The notes beneath the pieces were generated by a model, which did no database searches, was not told the DNA's origin, and saw nothing but the letters and a program-made list of their open reading frames with translations. From Thermomonas paludicola (GTDB lineage Bacteria > Pseudomonadota > Gammaproteobacteria > Xanthomonadales > Xanthomonadaceae): DNA of 64,000 bases. Where the stretch lies: contig NZ_CP093311.1 of NCBI RefSeq assembly GCF_024498955.1, positions 1,984,001 through 2,048,000 on the forward strand. Reading direction: 5' to 3'. Below are positions 28,103 to 36,022 of the stretch, piece by piece (position 1 is the first letter of the stretch; the number at the start of each line of letters is the position of its first letter). A program made the position numbers and the translations under genes.

Positions 28103-29059
28103 ATGCTGGCGGCGTTGCGTCGACGCACCCAGGCGTGGATGCGCCCGCGCGCACCGGAACCACTGCCGGCGCAGATGACGCGCAACCGGATCTACGTGCT
28201 GCCCACCGCCAGCGGGCTGTTCTTCGGGCTGCTGCTGGGCACCATGCTGCTGGGCGCGCTCAACTTCAACAACAATCCAGCCCTGTTGCTGGCGCTGCTG
28301 CTGGCCGGCGCGGTGCAGGCCAGCCTGATCGCCGCGCACCTGCAGCTGTCGGGGCTGCGCGTCAACGCCATCGCCGCCGAACCGGTGGCCGCCGGCGAGG
28401 AGCTGCGCCTGCGCATCGCGCTGGATGCGGTGGATGCCCGCGTCCGCCGCGGCTTGCGCATCGCGCATGCCGGCAATTGCACGCACGCCCGGGTCGATGC
28501 GCATGGCGCCACCATCGAGCTGCGCCTCCCCACCACCCGGCGCGGCCTGTTGCCACTCCCGCGGCTGCAGCTGTCCACCGTGCAACCGCTGGGGCTGGCG
28601 CGCGCCTGGGCCTACGTGTGGCCGGCACAGGCGCTGCTGGTGTATCCGGCGCCGGAAACGCAGGCACCGCCACTGCCGGTTCCGATCGGCGGCCAGGGGC
28701 ATCCGCAGGTCACTCGTGCCGGCGAGGACCCGCATCACCTTCGCGGCTACCGTCCTGGCGATGCGCCGCGCTCGGTTGCATGGAAAGCGTCCGCCCGCCA
28801 CGACAACCTGCTGGTGCGCGACTACGAACAGCAGCGCAGCGGCGAATTGCTGCTGGACTGGCAACACACCAGCGGCCTGCCGCACGAGCAGCGCATCCGC
28901 CGGCTGGCGCGCTGGGTTGACGATGCCGAGCGCGATGGCCGCCGCTACGCGCTGCAGCTTCCCGCCCACCCGCTCATTGCCACCGGCCAGGGCGAGCAGC
29001 ACCGCCATCGCTGCCTGCGCGCTCTGGCGCTGCTTCCGGGCGAGGCCGGCCATGGCTGA
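28103..29059 (+). CDS. DUF58 domain protein
   Basis: A 318-residue protein with two membrane helices near 34-72 (LFFGLLLGTMLLGAL; ALLLALLLAGAVQASLI) and a cytoplasmic DUF58 domain (GEDPHHLRGYRPGDAPRSV; WKASARHDNLLVRDYE), which is related to von Willebrand factor A folds. The family nearly always accompanies MoxR. It starts immediately after moxR and overlaps the transglutaminase gene by 8 bases, showing one operon. Confidence 0.9.
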   Translation: MLAALRRRTQAWMRPRAPEPLPAQMTRNRIYVLPTASGLFFGLLLGTMLLGALNFNNNPALLLALLLAGAVQASLIAAHLQLSGLRVNAIAAEPVAAGEELRLRIALDAVDARVRRGLRIAHAGNCTHARVDAHGATIELRLPTTRRGLLPLPRLQLSTVQPLGLARAWAYVWPAQALLVYPAPETQAPPLPVPIGGQGHPQVTRAGEDPHHLRGYRPGDAPRSVAWKASARHDNLLVRDYEQQRSGELLLDWQHTSGLPHEQRIRRLARWVDDAERDGRRYALQLPAHPLIATGQGEQHRHRCLRALALLPGEAGHG

Positions 29060-31010
29060 CACACCATCGCCAGCGATGACGCCCGCCACCCGCACGCAGG
29101 TCCGGCTGGCCGCAGCAGCCTGCCTGCTGCCGCTGTTGCTGCAGTTGCCAGCCACGCTGGGAATCGGCTTCGGCATCGGCGCGCTGGCGGTGACCGCCGC
29201 GGCCTGGCGCAACCCGCTGCCCAGTGTGTTGCGGCTGCTGCTGGGCGTGTGCGCGCTGCTCGCGGTGGCAGCGGTGGCGCCCGGCATCGGCCGCGACACC
29301 GCCTGTGCGGTCCTGGCAGCGATGCTGGCGCTGAAGCCCGTCGAGACCTTCTCCCTGCGCGACGGCCGCAGCCTGGTCGGCTTCGGCCTGTTCGCGCCGT
29401 TCGCCACCTTCCTGCTCGACCAAGGCCCGCTGAGCCTGGTGCTGGCACTGCTGGCGGTGCTGCTGGCGCTGCTGGCGCTGCAACGCCTGGCCGCCGAAGA
29501 AGGCGAGATCATGGCGGCGGCGGACCACCCGCACTGGTTGGCCGCCAAGGGCGTGCTGCGACTGGTCGCGCTGGGCCTGCCGCTGGCGCTGTCCGCGTTC
29601 TGGCTGTTCCCGCGCCTGCCAACGCCGCTGTGGGGGCTGCCCGGGCGCAGCATCGCCACGCCGGGGCTGTCCGACACGATGACGCCGGGCGGCATGGCCG
29701 ATCTGCTGCTGGACGACAGCCCGGCCGCGCGCGTGCAGTTCTTCGGCGCCGTGCCTGCTCCCGAGCAGATGTACTGGCGCGGCCCGGTGCTGTGGGATTT
29801 TGATGGCAGCAGCTGGCGACAGGCGCGCGGCCTGCAGGCGCTCCCGGCGGCACCCATGCGCCCGGCCGGTCCCGGCTGGGAGTATCGAATCGACCTTGAG
29901 CCAACCGAGGACCGCCAGCTGATCGCGCTGGACCTGCCCACCCGGCTGCCAGACGGCGCGCATCTCAGCATCGACTACACGACGACCACGGACGCGCCGC
30001 AGTACAACGTCTCCCGTTGGCGGATGCATTCGGCGCCGGCGGCCGCCTTCGAGCCGGAGCTGCCGCAGCAACTGCGGCAGCGCGCACTGGCGCTTCCGCA
30101 GGGCTACAACCCGCGCACCCTCGCGCTGGGCCGGCAATGGCGACGCGCCGCCGGACACGATGCCGAGGGCCGCGCAGACGCCGCCATCGCCGCGCGCGCA
30201 CTGGGCATGATTCACGACAGCTTTGCCTACACGTTGAACGTGCCGCTGGCCAGCCGCAACGAAATCGATGATTTCCTGTTTGATCGCAGGCAAGGCTATT
30301 GCGAGCATTTCAGTTCCGCCTTCGTGGTGCTGATGCGCGCGGCCGGCATTCCGGCGCGGGTGGTCACCGGCTATGCCGGCGCCTATCGCAACCCGATCGG
30401 CGGTTACTGGCTGGTGCGCAGGTCCGATGCCCATGCGTGGGCGGAACTGTGGCTGCCCAAGCGCGGCTGGGTACGTTTCGACCCCACCGCCGCGGTGGCG
30501 CCCGAGCGCGTCTATGACACCATCGCCGACCGCCAGCCGGGCAGGATTGGCGGATTCGACGGCTTGGTTTCGGTCTTCAACGCCAGCGACTGGCTGCGCC
30601 GGGGCTGGAATGATTTCGTGCTGGGCTTCAACGCGCAGCGCCAGCAGGACCTGCTCAAGCCGCTAGGGCTGGGCGCGCTGGGCGCCAGCGCACTGGTCGT
30701 GCTGTTTGCCGCCATCGCCGCACTGGCGCTGGGCTGGATGGCGTGGTGGATCGCGCGCGGCGAGCGCCAGCGCGACCCGCTGCTGCGAGCGTGGCATGCG
30801 CTGGACGCGCGCTATCGCACACTGGGGCGCGGCCGCGCGCAACACGAAACGGCACTGGCCTGGGCTGCACGGGTGGCTGCCGACCGCCCAAGCGCGGGCA
30901 GGCACCTGGCCGAACTCGGCCAGCGCTTTTCCGAAGCGCGCTACGCCTCGTCCCTGAGCCGCGAGCGATTGCGCGACCTGCTGCGCGACCTGCGCCAGCA
31001 TCGCCCCTGA
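29052..31010 (+). CDS. TgpA-type membrane transglutaminase (DUF3488-transglutaminase)
   Basis: A 652-residue inner-membrane protein. Several N-terminal helices (about 15-185, DUF3488) precede a large periplasmic transglutaminase-like domain with a Cys-His-Asp triad: C417 (GYCEHFSSAF), H461 (DAHAWAELWLP) and D477 (FDPTAAV). One more helix near 543-562 leads to a short cytoplasmic tail (DUF4129). In Pseudomonas aeruginosa the homologue TgpA (PA2873) is essential. The periplasmic acceptor is unknown. It ends the moxR operon. Confidence 0.92.
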   Translation: MADTPSPAMTPATRTQVRLAAAACLLPLLLQLPATLGIGFGIGALAVTAAAWRNPLPSVLRLLLGVCALLAVAAVAPGIGRDTACAVLAAMLALKPVETFSLRDGRSLVGFGLFAPFATFLLDQGPLSLVLALLAVLLALLALQRLAAEEGEIMAAADHPHWLAAKGVLRLVALGLPLALSAFWLFPRLPTPLWGLPGRSIATPGLSDTMTPGGMADLLLDDSPAARVQFFGAVPAPEQMYWRGPVLWDFDGSSWRQARGLQALPAAPMRPAGPGWEYRIDLEPTEDRQLIALDLPTRLPDGAHLSIDYTTTTDAPQYNVSRWRMHSAPAAAFEPELPQQLRQRALALPQGYNPRTLALGRQWRRAAGHDAEGRADAAIAARALGMIHDSFAYTLNVPLASRNEIDDFLFDRRQGYCEHFSSAFVVLMRAAGIPARVVTGYAGAYRNPIGGYWLVRRSDAHAWAELWLPKRGWVRFDPTAAVAPERVYDTIADRQPGRIGGFDGLVSVFNASDWLRRGWNDFVLGFNAQRQQDLLKPLGLGALGASALVVLFAAIAALALGWMAWWIARGERQRDPLLRAWHALDARYRTLGRGRAQHETALAWAARVAADRPSAGRHLAELGQRFSEARYASSLSRERLRDLLRDLRQHRP

Positions 31011-31041
31011 GCCGCCCCGAGCCACCGATGGACGGCGCCGG

Positions 31042-31389
31042 TCACGGCGTGCCGAAGCGTCCCAGCGGCGCACCGGCAAGCAGGTGCAAATGGATCTGGA
31101 ACACGGTCTGGCCCGCGTCGGCATTGCAATTCATGACGATGCGATAGCCAGCCTCGGCCAGCCCCTGCGCCTTGGCGTAACGCGCTGCGGCAGTGGCAAG
31201 TCGGCCGACCACGATGGCGCTGTCCTCACCGACATCGTTGAGCGTGGCGAAGTCCTGCTTTGGCACGAACAGCACGTGCACCGGCGCCTGCGGCGCGATG
31301 TCGCGGAATGCAATCAAATGCTCGTCTTCGTACACCACATCCGCGGGAATTTCGCGGCGCATGATCTTGTGGAAAATCGTCTCGCTCAT
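31042..31389 (-). CDS. HIT family purine nucleoside phosphoramidase (HinT-like)
   Basis: A 115-residue histidine-triad hydrolase of adenosine phosphoramidates. The start SETIFHKIMRREIPADVVYE and the triad QIHLHLLAG near the C-terminus are typical of HinT. It is convergent with the transglutaminase gene and lies 23 bases after... upstream of recR on the same strand, so HIT and recR may share a promoter region. Confidence 0.93.
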   Translation of the reverse strand: MSETIFHKIMRREIPADVVYEDEHLIAFRDIAPQAPVHVLFVPKQDFATLNDVGEDSAIVVGRLATAAARYAKAQGLAEAGYRIVMNCNADAGQTVFQIHLHLLAGAPLGRFGTP

Positions 31390-31412
31390 CGGGCGGGCTC
31401 CAGGGCTGCAAT

Positions 31413-32012
31413 TCAGGAAGGGATTTCGATGCGGCTGCCGAACGCGTGTGACAGCGTGCCGCGATCCACGTATTCCAGCTCACCACCCAGCGGCACGCCG
31501 TGTGCCAAGCGACTGGGCTGGACGCCGCGCGCGCGCGCCAGCTGTGCCAGGTAGTGCGCGGTGGCCTCGCCTTCCACGGTGGGATTGGTGGCCACGATCA
31601 GTTCGCGCACCTCACCCTCCTCCAGCCGCTGCGCCAGGAGATCCAGGCCCAGCTCGCGCGGGCCAATGCCGTCCAGCGGGCTGAGCCGGCCCTGCAACAC
31701 GAAGTACAGGCCACGAAAGCCGGTGGCCTGTTCGATGACAAGCCGGTCCGCCGGGGTTTCCACCACGCACAGCAATTGCGCGTCGCGCGCGCTGCTGCCG
31801 CAGGTGGAACACAGCTCGGTTTCGCTGAAGTCGCGGCAACGCTTGCAGTGGCCGATGCGCTGCATCGCCTGCGCCAGTGCATCGGACAGCCTGCGCCCGC
31901 CATCACGCTGGCGCTCCAGCAAGTGATAGGCCATCCGCTGCGCCGACTTCTGGCCCACGCCGGGCAATACGCGCAAGGCGTCGATGAGTTGTTCGAGGAG
32001 GGAGACGGTCAT
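31413..32012 (-). CDS. recR: Recombination protein RecR
   Basis: Works with RecO (and RecF) to load RecA at gaps. The 199-residue protein has the helix-hairpin-helix start [17 protein letters not shown], a zinc finger with C56, C59, C68 and C71 (CKRC...CSTC), and a Toprim domain ([30 protein letters not shown]). I chose the ATG at 32012; an ATG 27 bases earlier would start inside a repeat. Order dnaX-ybaB-recR is conserved with E. coli. Confidence 0.96.
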   Translation of the reverse strand: MTVSLLEQLIDALRVLPGVGQKSAQRMAYHLLERQRDGGRRLSDALAQAMQRIGHCKRCRDFSETELCSTCGSSARDAQLLCVVETPADRLVIEQATGFRGLYFVLQGRLSPLDGIGPRELGLDLLAQRLEEGEVRELIVATNPTVEGEATAHYLAQLARARGVQPSRLAHGVPLGGELEYVDRGTLSHAFGSRIEIPS

Positions 32013-32021
32013 CGCTTCATG

Positions 32022-32068
32022 CCCCTCCCCTTGCGCCAAGCGCAGGGGGAGGCTGGGTGGGGGTTGTC
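32022..32068. repeat. GC-rich dispersed palindromic repeat, copy C
   Basis: CCCCTCCCCTTGCG-ccaag-CGCAGGGGGAGG followed by CTGGGTGGGGG. Same orientation as copy A. It lies between ybaB and recR, which are otherwise expected to be co-transcribed. Confidence 0.65.
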
Positions 32069-32106
32069 CGGAGAAGCATGCGCGCCAGGAACCGCATCGA
32101 GCACCT

Positions 32107-32144
32107 TCCCCGGCCCTCCCCTTCGCTGCGCGAAAGGGAGGGAG
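32107..32144. repeat. GC-rich dispersed palindromic repeat, copy D
   Basis: CCCTCCCCTTCGC-tgc-GCGAAAGGGAGGG is a nearly perfect 13-bp stem. It is preceded by TCCCCGG and ends 5 bases from the ybaB stop. Copies C and D are only about 40 bases apart, an apparent tandem pair. Confidence 0.65.
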
Positions 32145-32148
32145 AAAA

Positions 32149-32469
32149 TCAGAACGGCAGCTTCATGCCGGGCGGCAACTGCATGCCGGCGGTGGCGGCA
32201 GCCATCTTTTCCTGCGAGGCGGCATTGATCTTGTTGACCGCGTCGTTGAACGCTGCGGCGATCAGGTCTTCAGCCATCTCCGGGTCGGCCAGCGCGGCCG
32301 GGTCGATGCGCACCTTGCGGCAGTCCATGCGCCCGCCCAGGGTGACGCTGACCATGCCGCCCCCGGCACTGCCGGTGGCTTCCAGCGCAGCCACTTCTTC
32401 CTGTGCGCGCTGCACGTTTTCCTGCATCTTCTGCGCCTGCTGCATCAGCTGGGCAATGTTTCCACGCAT
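32149..32469 (-). CDS. ybaB: Nucleoid-associated protein YbaB/EbfC
   Basis: A 106-residue DNA-binding protein that forms dimers shaped like tweezers. The N-terminal helix [20 protein letters not shown] and the core [20 protein letters not shown] are typical. The ATG at 32469 has GGAAG about eight bases upstream. It sits between dnaX (51 bases upstream) and recR, the widely conserved trio. Confidence 0.95.
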   Translation of the reverse strand: MRGNIAQLMQQAQKMQENVQRAQEEVAALEATGSAGGGMVSVTLGGRMDCRKVRIDPAALADPEMAEDLIAAAFNDAVNKINAASQEKMAAATAGMQLPPGMKLPF

Positions 32470-32520
32470 GTCGTTGCTTCCATTGTTGCGGTGCTGCAAA
32501 GGTTGATGGAACCCGGGTAA

Positions 32521-34278
32521 TCAGGGTGCGTCGAGCGGACGGATGGACTCCGGCACGATCTGCGCACCGTGTGACTGCACCAGGCGCTGGATGCCGGGAT
32601 CGGTGACGAAACCGCTTTCGGCCTCGCTCTGGCGAACATCGCGATTGCGCGCGTTGCGCGCATTGGCGGTCTCGCTGCGCGGCTGGCCGGCTTCGAAGCG
32701 AATCTGCACATCCCCTCCCAGCTGCCGCCCCACCGCATCGCAAAGCTGCAGTACCAGGCTTGGCGAGCGCAAGTGCTCCTGTTCCGGCGCCAGCGCCAGC
32801 CGCAGCACGCCGTCGGTGTGTGCCACGAACGCGGCGTTTTCCGCCAGCAACTTTGGGGCGCCACGCAGCCCACAGCGCGCCACCAGCTCCAGCCAGTGTT
32901 CGCTATCGGTGACCAGCAGCGCGCTGCCCACAAAGGCGTTGGCGTTGGGCGCCGGCACTGCATCCACCACGCGTGGCGTGGCGGGCGGCGACGTTTCCAC
33001 GCGCGCGGGTGCCGTATCGGGCGCAGGGGCCGGCATCGGCGGCGGCACCTGCTGCGGTTCTGGCGTCGCCTCCGCCATCGTCGCACGTGCGCGGGCGGCG
33101 GCATCGGCACGCGCCTGCGAAGGCTGCGGCGCACGGTGCGCGGCAGCGGGGTGCGGACGCGGGGCAGCCTGCTGCGACGCGTCGCCGTCGGGCCGGAACG
33201 CCAGCATCCGCAACAGGGTCATCTCGAAGCCGCTGCGCGGACTTGGCGCATAGCCCAGGTCACGACGACCGTTCAGCGCCATCTGGTACCAAAGCTGGAC
33301 CAGCTCGGGGCGCAGCTCCGCCGCCAGTGCATCGACGTCGATGGCATCGCTGCCGACATCCGCAGCGGGCACCAGCTGTTTGACCTGGATGCGGTGCAGC
33401 GCCTGCGAGAACGCATCCAGCACGCCGCCCCAGTCCGGTGAAAAGTCCGCCAACTGCGCGGCCTCGTCCAGCAGACGCGCGCCATCGCCAGCCGCCAGTG
33501 CCGCGAGCAGTGCCTGCACGCGACTGCGATCCACCGTGCCCAGCATCGCCGCCACCGAGATGCCGTCCAGCCCGCCGCCGCCCGCCGCCGAACCGCAATA
33601 GGCAATCGCCTGATCCAGCAGCGACAAGCCGTCGCGCAGGCTGCCATCGGCGGCGCGCGCCAACTGCGCTATCGCATCCTCATCGCAGTCAATGCCTTCC
33701 GCAATCAGGATCCTGCTGATCTGCCCGCGGATCTGCTGCTCATCCAGACGCTTGAGATTGAACTGCAAACAGCGGCTGAGCACCGTGACCAGGAGCTTTT
33801 CCGGATCGGTGGTGGCGAACAGGAACTTGACGTGTTCCGGCGGCTCTTCCAGTGTCTTCAGCAGCGCATTGAACGCCGCCTTCGACAACATGTGCACTTC
33901 GTCGATCAGGTAGACCTTGTAGCGGCCGCGCGACGGCATGTACTGCGCGTTTTCGATCAGCTCGCGGACATTGTCCACGCCGGTATTGGAGGCGGCGTCG
34001 ATCTCCAGCAGGTCGATATAGCGGCCGGCGTCGATGGCCTGGCAGGTCTCGCACTCACCGCAGGGCTCGGCGGAGGTGCCGCGCTCGCAGTTCAGCGACT
34101 TGGCGAAGATGCGGGCAATGGTGGTCTTGCCCACGCCGCGGGTGCCGGTGAACAGGAAGGCGTGATGCACGCGGCCGGTTTCCAGCGCGTTGGTGAGCGC
34201 GCGCACCACGTGCTCCTGCCCGACCAATTCGGCGAAACGCTTGGGGCGCCACTTGCGGGCGAGGACGAGATAGGACAT
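32521..34278 (-). CDS. dnaX: DNA polymerase III subunit tau (gamma/tau)
   Basis: The clamp-loader ATPase that ties the replisome together. Walker A GTRGVGKTT (45-53), zinc ligands C64, C73, C76 and C79, and [22 protein letters not shown] are present. A Pro/Ala-rich linker (about 385-450) leads to the C-terminal tau domains. Length is 585 residues. I see no A-rich slippery heptamer like the E. coli A-AAA-AAG, so a separate gamma protein is not evident. The start MSYLVLARKWRPKRF is the family consensus. Confidence 0.96.
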   Translation of the reverse strand: MSYLVLARKWRPKRFAELVGQEHVVRALTNALETGRVHHAFLFTGTRGVGKTTIARIFAKSLNCERGTSAEPCGECETCQAIDAGRYIDLLEIDAASNTGVDNVRELIENAQYMPSRGRYKVYLIDEVHMLSKAAFNALLKTLEEPPEHVKFLFATTDPEKLLVTVLSRCLQFNLKRLDEQQIRGQISRILIAEGIDCDEDAIAQLARAADGSLRDGLSLLDQAIAYCGSAAGGGGLDGISVAAMLGTVDRSRVQALLAALAAGDGARLLDEAAQLADFSPDWGGVLDAFSQALHRIQVKQLVPAADVGSDAIDVDALAAELRPELVQLWYQMALNGRRDLGYAPSPRSGFEMTLLRMLAFRPDGDASQQAAPRPHPAAAHRAPQPSQARADAAARARATMAEATPEPQQVPPPMPAPAPDTAPARVETSPPATPRVVDAVPAPNANAFVGSALLVTDSEHWLELVARCGLRGAPKLLAENAAFVAHTDGVLRLALAPEQEHLRSPSLVLQLCDAVGRQLGGDVQIRFEAGQPRSETANARNARNRDVRQSEAESGFVTDPGIQRLVQSHGAQIVPESIRPLDAP

Positions 34279-34352
34279 GCCCCATTCTGCCACGCCGCCG
34301 CGACTCGCCCCGGCCCTTGCCCAGGCCAAACCGGCAAGCCCTCACGACTCCC

Positions 34353-34381
34353 TTGTGGCACCGCCCCGCGATGGATAGAAT
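34353..34381 (+). promoter_or_regulatory. Sigma-70 promoter of tRNA-Ser(GGA)
   Basis: TTGTGG (34353-34358), a 17-base spacer, then TAGAAT (34376-34381). The predicted start near 34388 lies only about four bases before the tRNA. The GC-rich discriminator (GCGCGG) fits stringent control of stable RNA. Confidence 0.75.
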
Positions 34382-34391
34382 GCGCGGTTCC

Positions 34392-34484
34392 GGAGAGGTG
34401 TCCGAGCGGTTGAAGGAGCACGCCTGGAAAGTGTGTAAGCGTCTAAACCGCGCTTCGGGGGTTCGAATCCCCCTCTCTCCGCCA
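34392..34484 (+). tRNA. tRNA-Ser(GGA)
   Basis: A complete cloverleaf with the CCA encoded. Acceptor GGAGAGG/CCTCTCC, anticodon stem CACGC/GTGTG, loop CTGGAAA with anticodon GGA at 34426-34428, a long variable arm (class II) and T-arm GGGGGTTCGAATCCCCC. It decodes UCC and UCU. Its own promoter lies just upstream. Confidence 0.97.
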
Positions 34485-34536
34485 GACATGAAAAACGCCC
34501 CCTTGCGGGGCGTTTTTCATGTCTGGCGGAGAGAGG
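34472..34536 (+). terminator. Perfect 30-bp inverted repeat: tRNA-Ser 3' end plus terminator
   Basis: The arm 34472-34501 is exactly complementary to 34507-34536, with a 5-base loop (CTTGC). The inner part AACGCCCC/GGGGCGTT with TTTTT on the far side is a normal intrinsic terminator. The outer part is unusual: the left arm includes the last 13 bases of the mature tRNA (3' acceptor strand and CCA), and the right arm repeats them in inverse order. Confidence 0.85.
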
Positions 34537-34568
34537 CTGGATGAGTAGTCCCCCGCCGGGGTTCGACA

Positions 34569-34633
34569 CATCGGCAGTCCTGCCGATGCGGACAGCCGCA
34601 GGCTGCCCGCAGGGCGAGGGCCATGGATGGCCC
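34569..34633. repeat. Three consecutive extragenic hairpins
   Basis: CATCGGCA-gtcc-TGCCGATG (34569-34588), CAGCC-gca-GGCTG (34593-34605) and GGGCCA-tgga-TGGCCC (34618-34633) follow one another between tRNA-Ser and the PLP-enzyme gene. No open frame is supported here. They look like a composite REP-type element and could also end the minus-strand redox operon. Confidence 0.5.
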
Positions 34634-34675
34634 GAGTCTATCCCCCGGATCGCGATGCCCCGCTCGCGCTTCCGC

Positions 34676-35947
34676 CTACGCCGCAAACACCGGCCATCGA
34701 TCCACGATTCTGCCGCCGCGCACGATCACCAGGTCGCCGAACTGCAGCAATACCCCTTCGCTGATCTGCGGGCGGAAAAAAACCTGATCGTCCACGCCAA
34801 GCCCGACGCTTGGCGCTGCGTTGACGATCTCCTGATTGGCGCTGTGCCCGAACAGTTCGTTGAACTGCAGGCCTTTTGGCGACGCGTAATCGGCAAGCCA
34901 CCAGCCGCCGTAGATGAAGAAGGTTTCGCGCTGGTTCGGGTCCCACCACGACATCACGCGCGAGCGGTCATCCAGCGCCGGCAGTTCGATCGGGCCGGTC
35001 TTCTTCAGCACCGGGGTGGCGATGAATGCGGCCGGCACGTGCTCCTTCAGCGTCTCGATGTCGTAATGGGTGGGCTTGAGCAGCGCGGTGCCCACGCTGA
35101 TGTCGTTGCTCACGGTTTCGTGCGCGTGCAGGGCGTAGCTGGGGCTGCCGCCGGAATTCAATGTCAGGTCGTCGCGCCATAGCGACGGGTAATCGCGCCG
35201 CGCGACATCGACGAAACCGCGATAGCGCGCCATGGCCTTGCCCAGCAATTCCTGCGCCGAGCCGAGCATCGACGGCACGCCCATGCCCACGTGCGCGTCG
35301 TAGCCCATGAATCCGCTGAATTCCAATTGCTGCGGGTGCGCCGCAATCACGTCCAGCATCGCCTTCAATTCGCGATTGCCGCGTGCGCCGCCACGGTGCA
35401 GGCCGACGTCGATCTCCAGGCTGGCGCGCATTCGCGTGCCCAGCCCGCGCGCCAGTTCGGCGTACTCGCGCAGGCGCTGTGGCGTATCGAACAACCACTG
35501 CAGCTGCCGCGCCGGGTTGAACGGGCCCTTCAGCCCGCGGTAGAAGCGCGCGGCCGCCGCCGCCGGCAGCGGCTTGCCCATCAGCACATCGAATTGCGGA
35601 AACAACGCGGCATCATGGTTGAGGAACGGCTGGTGGAACGACATCAGCCGGTTGCTTTGCGCGCGGCGTGCGATGTACTCGATCAGCATCGGCGACGGCA
35701 ATGATTTTTCGACGATGCGGTATTGCTTGCCGGCAACGCGCAGGGTGCGGGTGACGCGCTCCAGGTTGGCGTCGAGCCGGTCGAGGTCGATCACCATCGC
35801 CGGCTGCATCGGCCCGTTGCGCCTCAGCTCCGCGTTCAGCGCGCGGAAGTATGCCGAATAGGGTTCGCCATGGTCGCCAGGCTTTGCCCACCACAGCGCC
35901 ATCGCCCCCAGACCCAGCGCGCCAGCCACGAACTTGCGACGCTTCAT
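34676..35947 (-). CDS. Tat-exported PLP enzyme of the alanine racemase/D-threonine aldolase fold
   Basis: A 423-residue protein with a twin-arginine-like leader (MKRRKFVAGALGLGAMALWW) and a fold-type III PLP barrel. The N-terminal strand MVIDLDRLDANLERV matches the family; the candidate PLP lysine is K81 in YRIVEKSLPSP, which differs from the usual RPHxKTHK motif. The C-terminal part has HSANQEIVN and GDLVIVRGGRI, as in D-threonine aldolase-like metal and PLP sites. It is annotated in relatives as alanine racemase-like or amino acid deaminase/aldolase. The substrate is unknown. It lies 75 bases after the FAD oxidase gene. Confidence 0.75.
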   Translation of the reverse strand: MKRRKFVAGALGLGAMALWWAKPGDHGEPYSAYFRALNAELRRNGPMQPAMVIDLDRLDANLERVTRTLRVAGKQYRIVEKSLPSPMLIEYIARRAQSNRLMSFHQPFLNHDAALFPQFDVLMGKPLPAAAAARFYRGLKGPFNPARQLQWLFDTPQRLREYAELARGLGTRMRASLEIDVGLHRGGARGNRELKAMLDVIAAHPQQLEFSGFMGYDAHVGMGVPSMLGSAQELLGKAMARYRGFVDVARRDYPSLWRDDLTLNSGGSPSYALHAHETVSNDISVGTALLKPTHYDIETLKEHVPAAFIATPVLKKTGPIELPALDDRSRVMSWWDPNQRETFFIYGGWWLADYASPKGLQFNELFGHSANQEIVNAAPSVGLGVDDQVFFRPQISEGVLLQFGDLVIVRGGRIVDRWPVFAA

Positions 35948-36022
35948 TCCACCTCCCTTCGCGCCATCACGGCACACTGCGCGCCGCAAGCCATCGGCCA
36001 CTGCGCCCGTGAGCGCCGGCCA

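Noticed and set aside
34472..34536. tRNA-Ser 3' end as an attachment site of a genomic island
   Set aside because: The second copy is inverted and only 5 bases away. No direct repeat or mobile gene follows, so it is treated as a structure rather than an att site.
34542..35182. Plus-strand frame downstream of tRNA-Ser(GGA), possible integrated gene
   Set aside because: It is antisense to the PLP-enzyme gene and begins among hairpins. No integrase or phage motif is seen.
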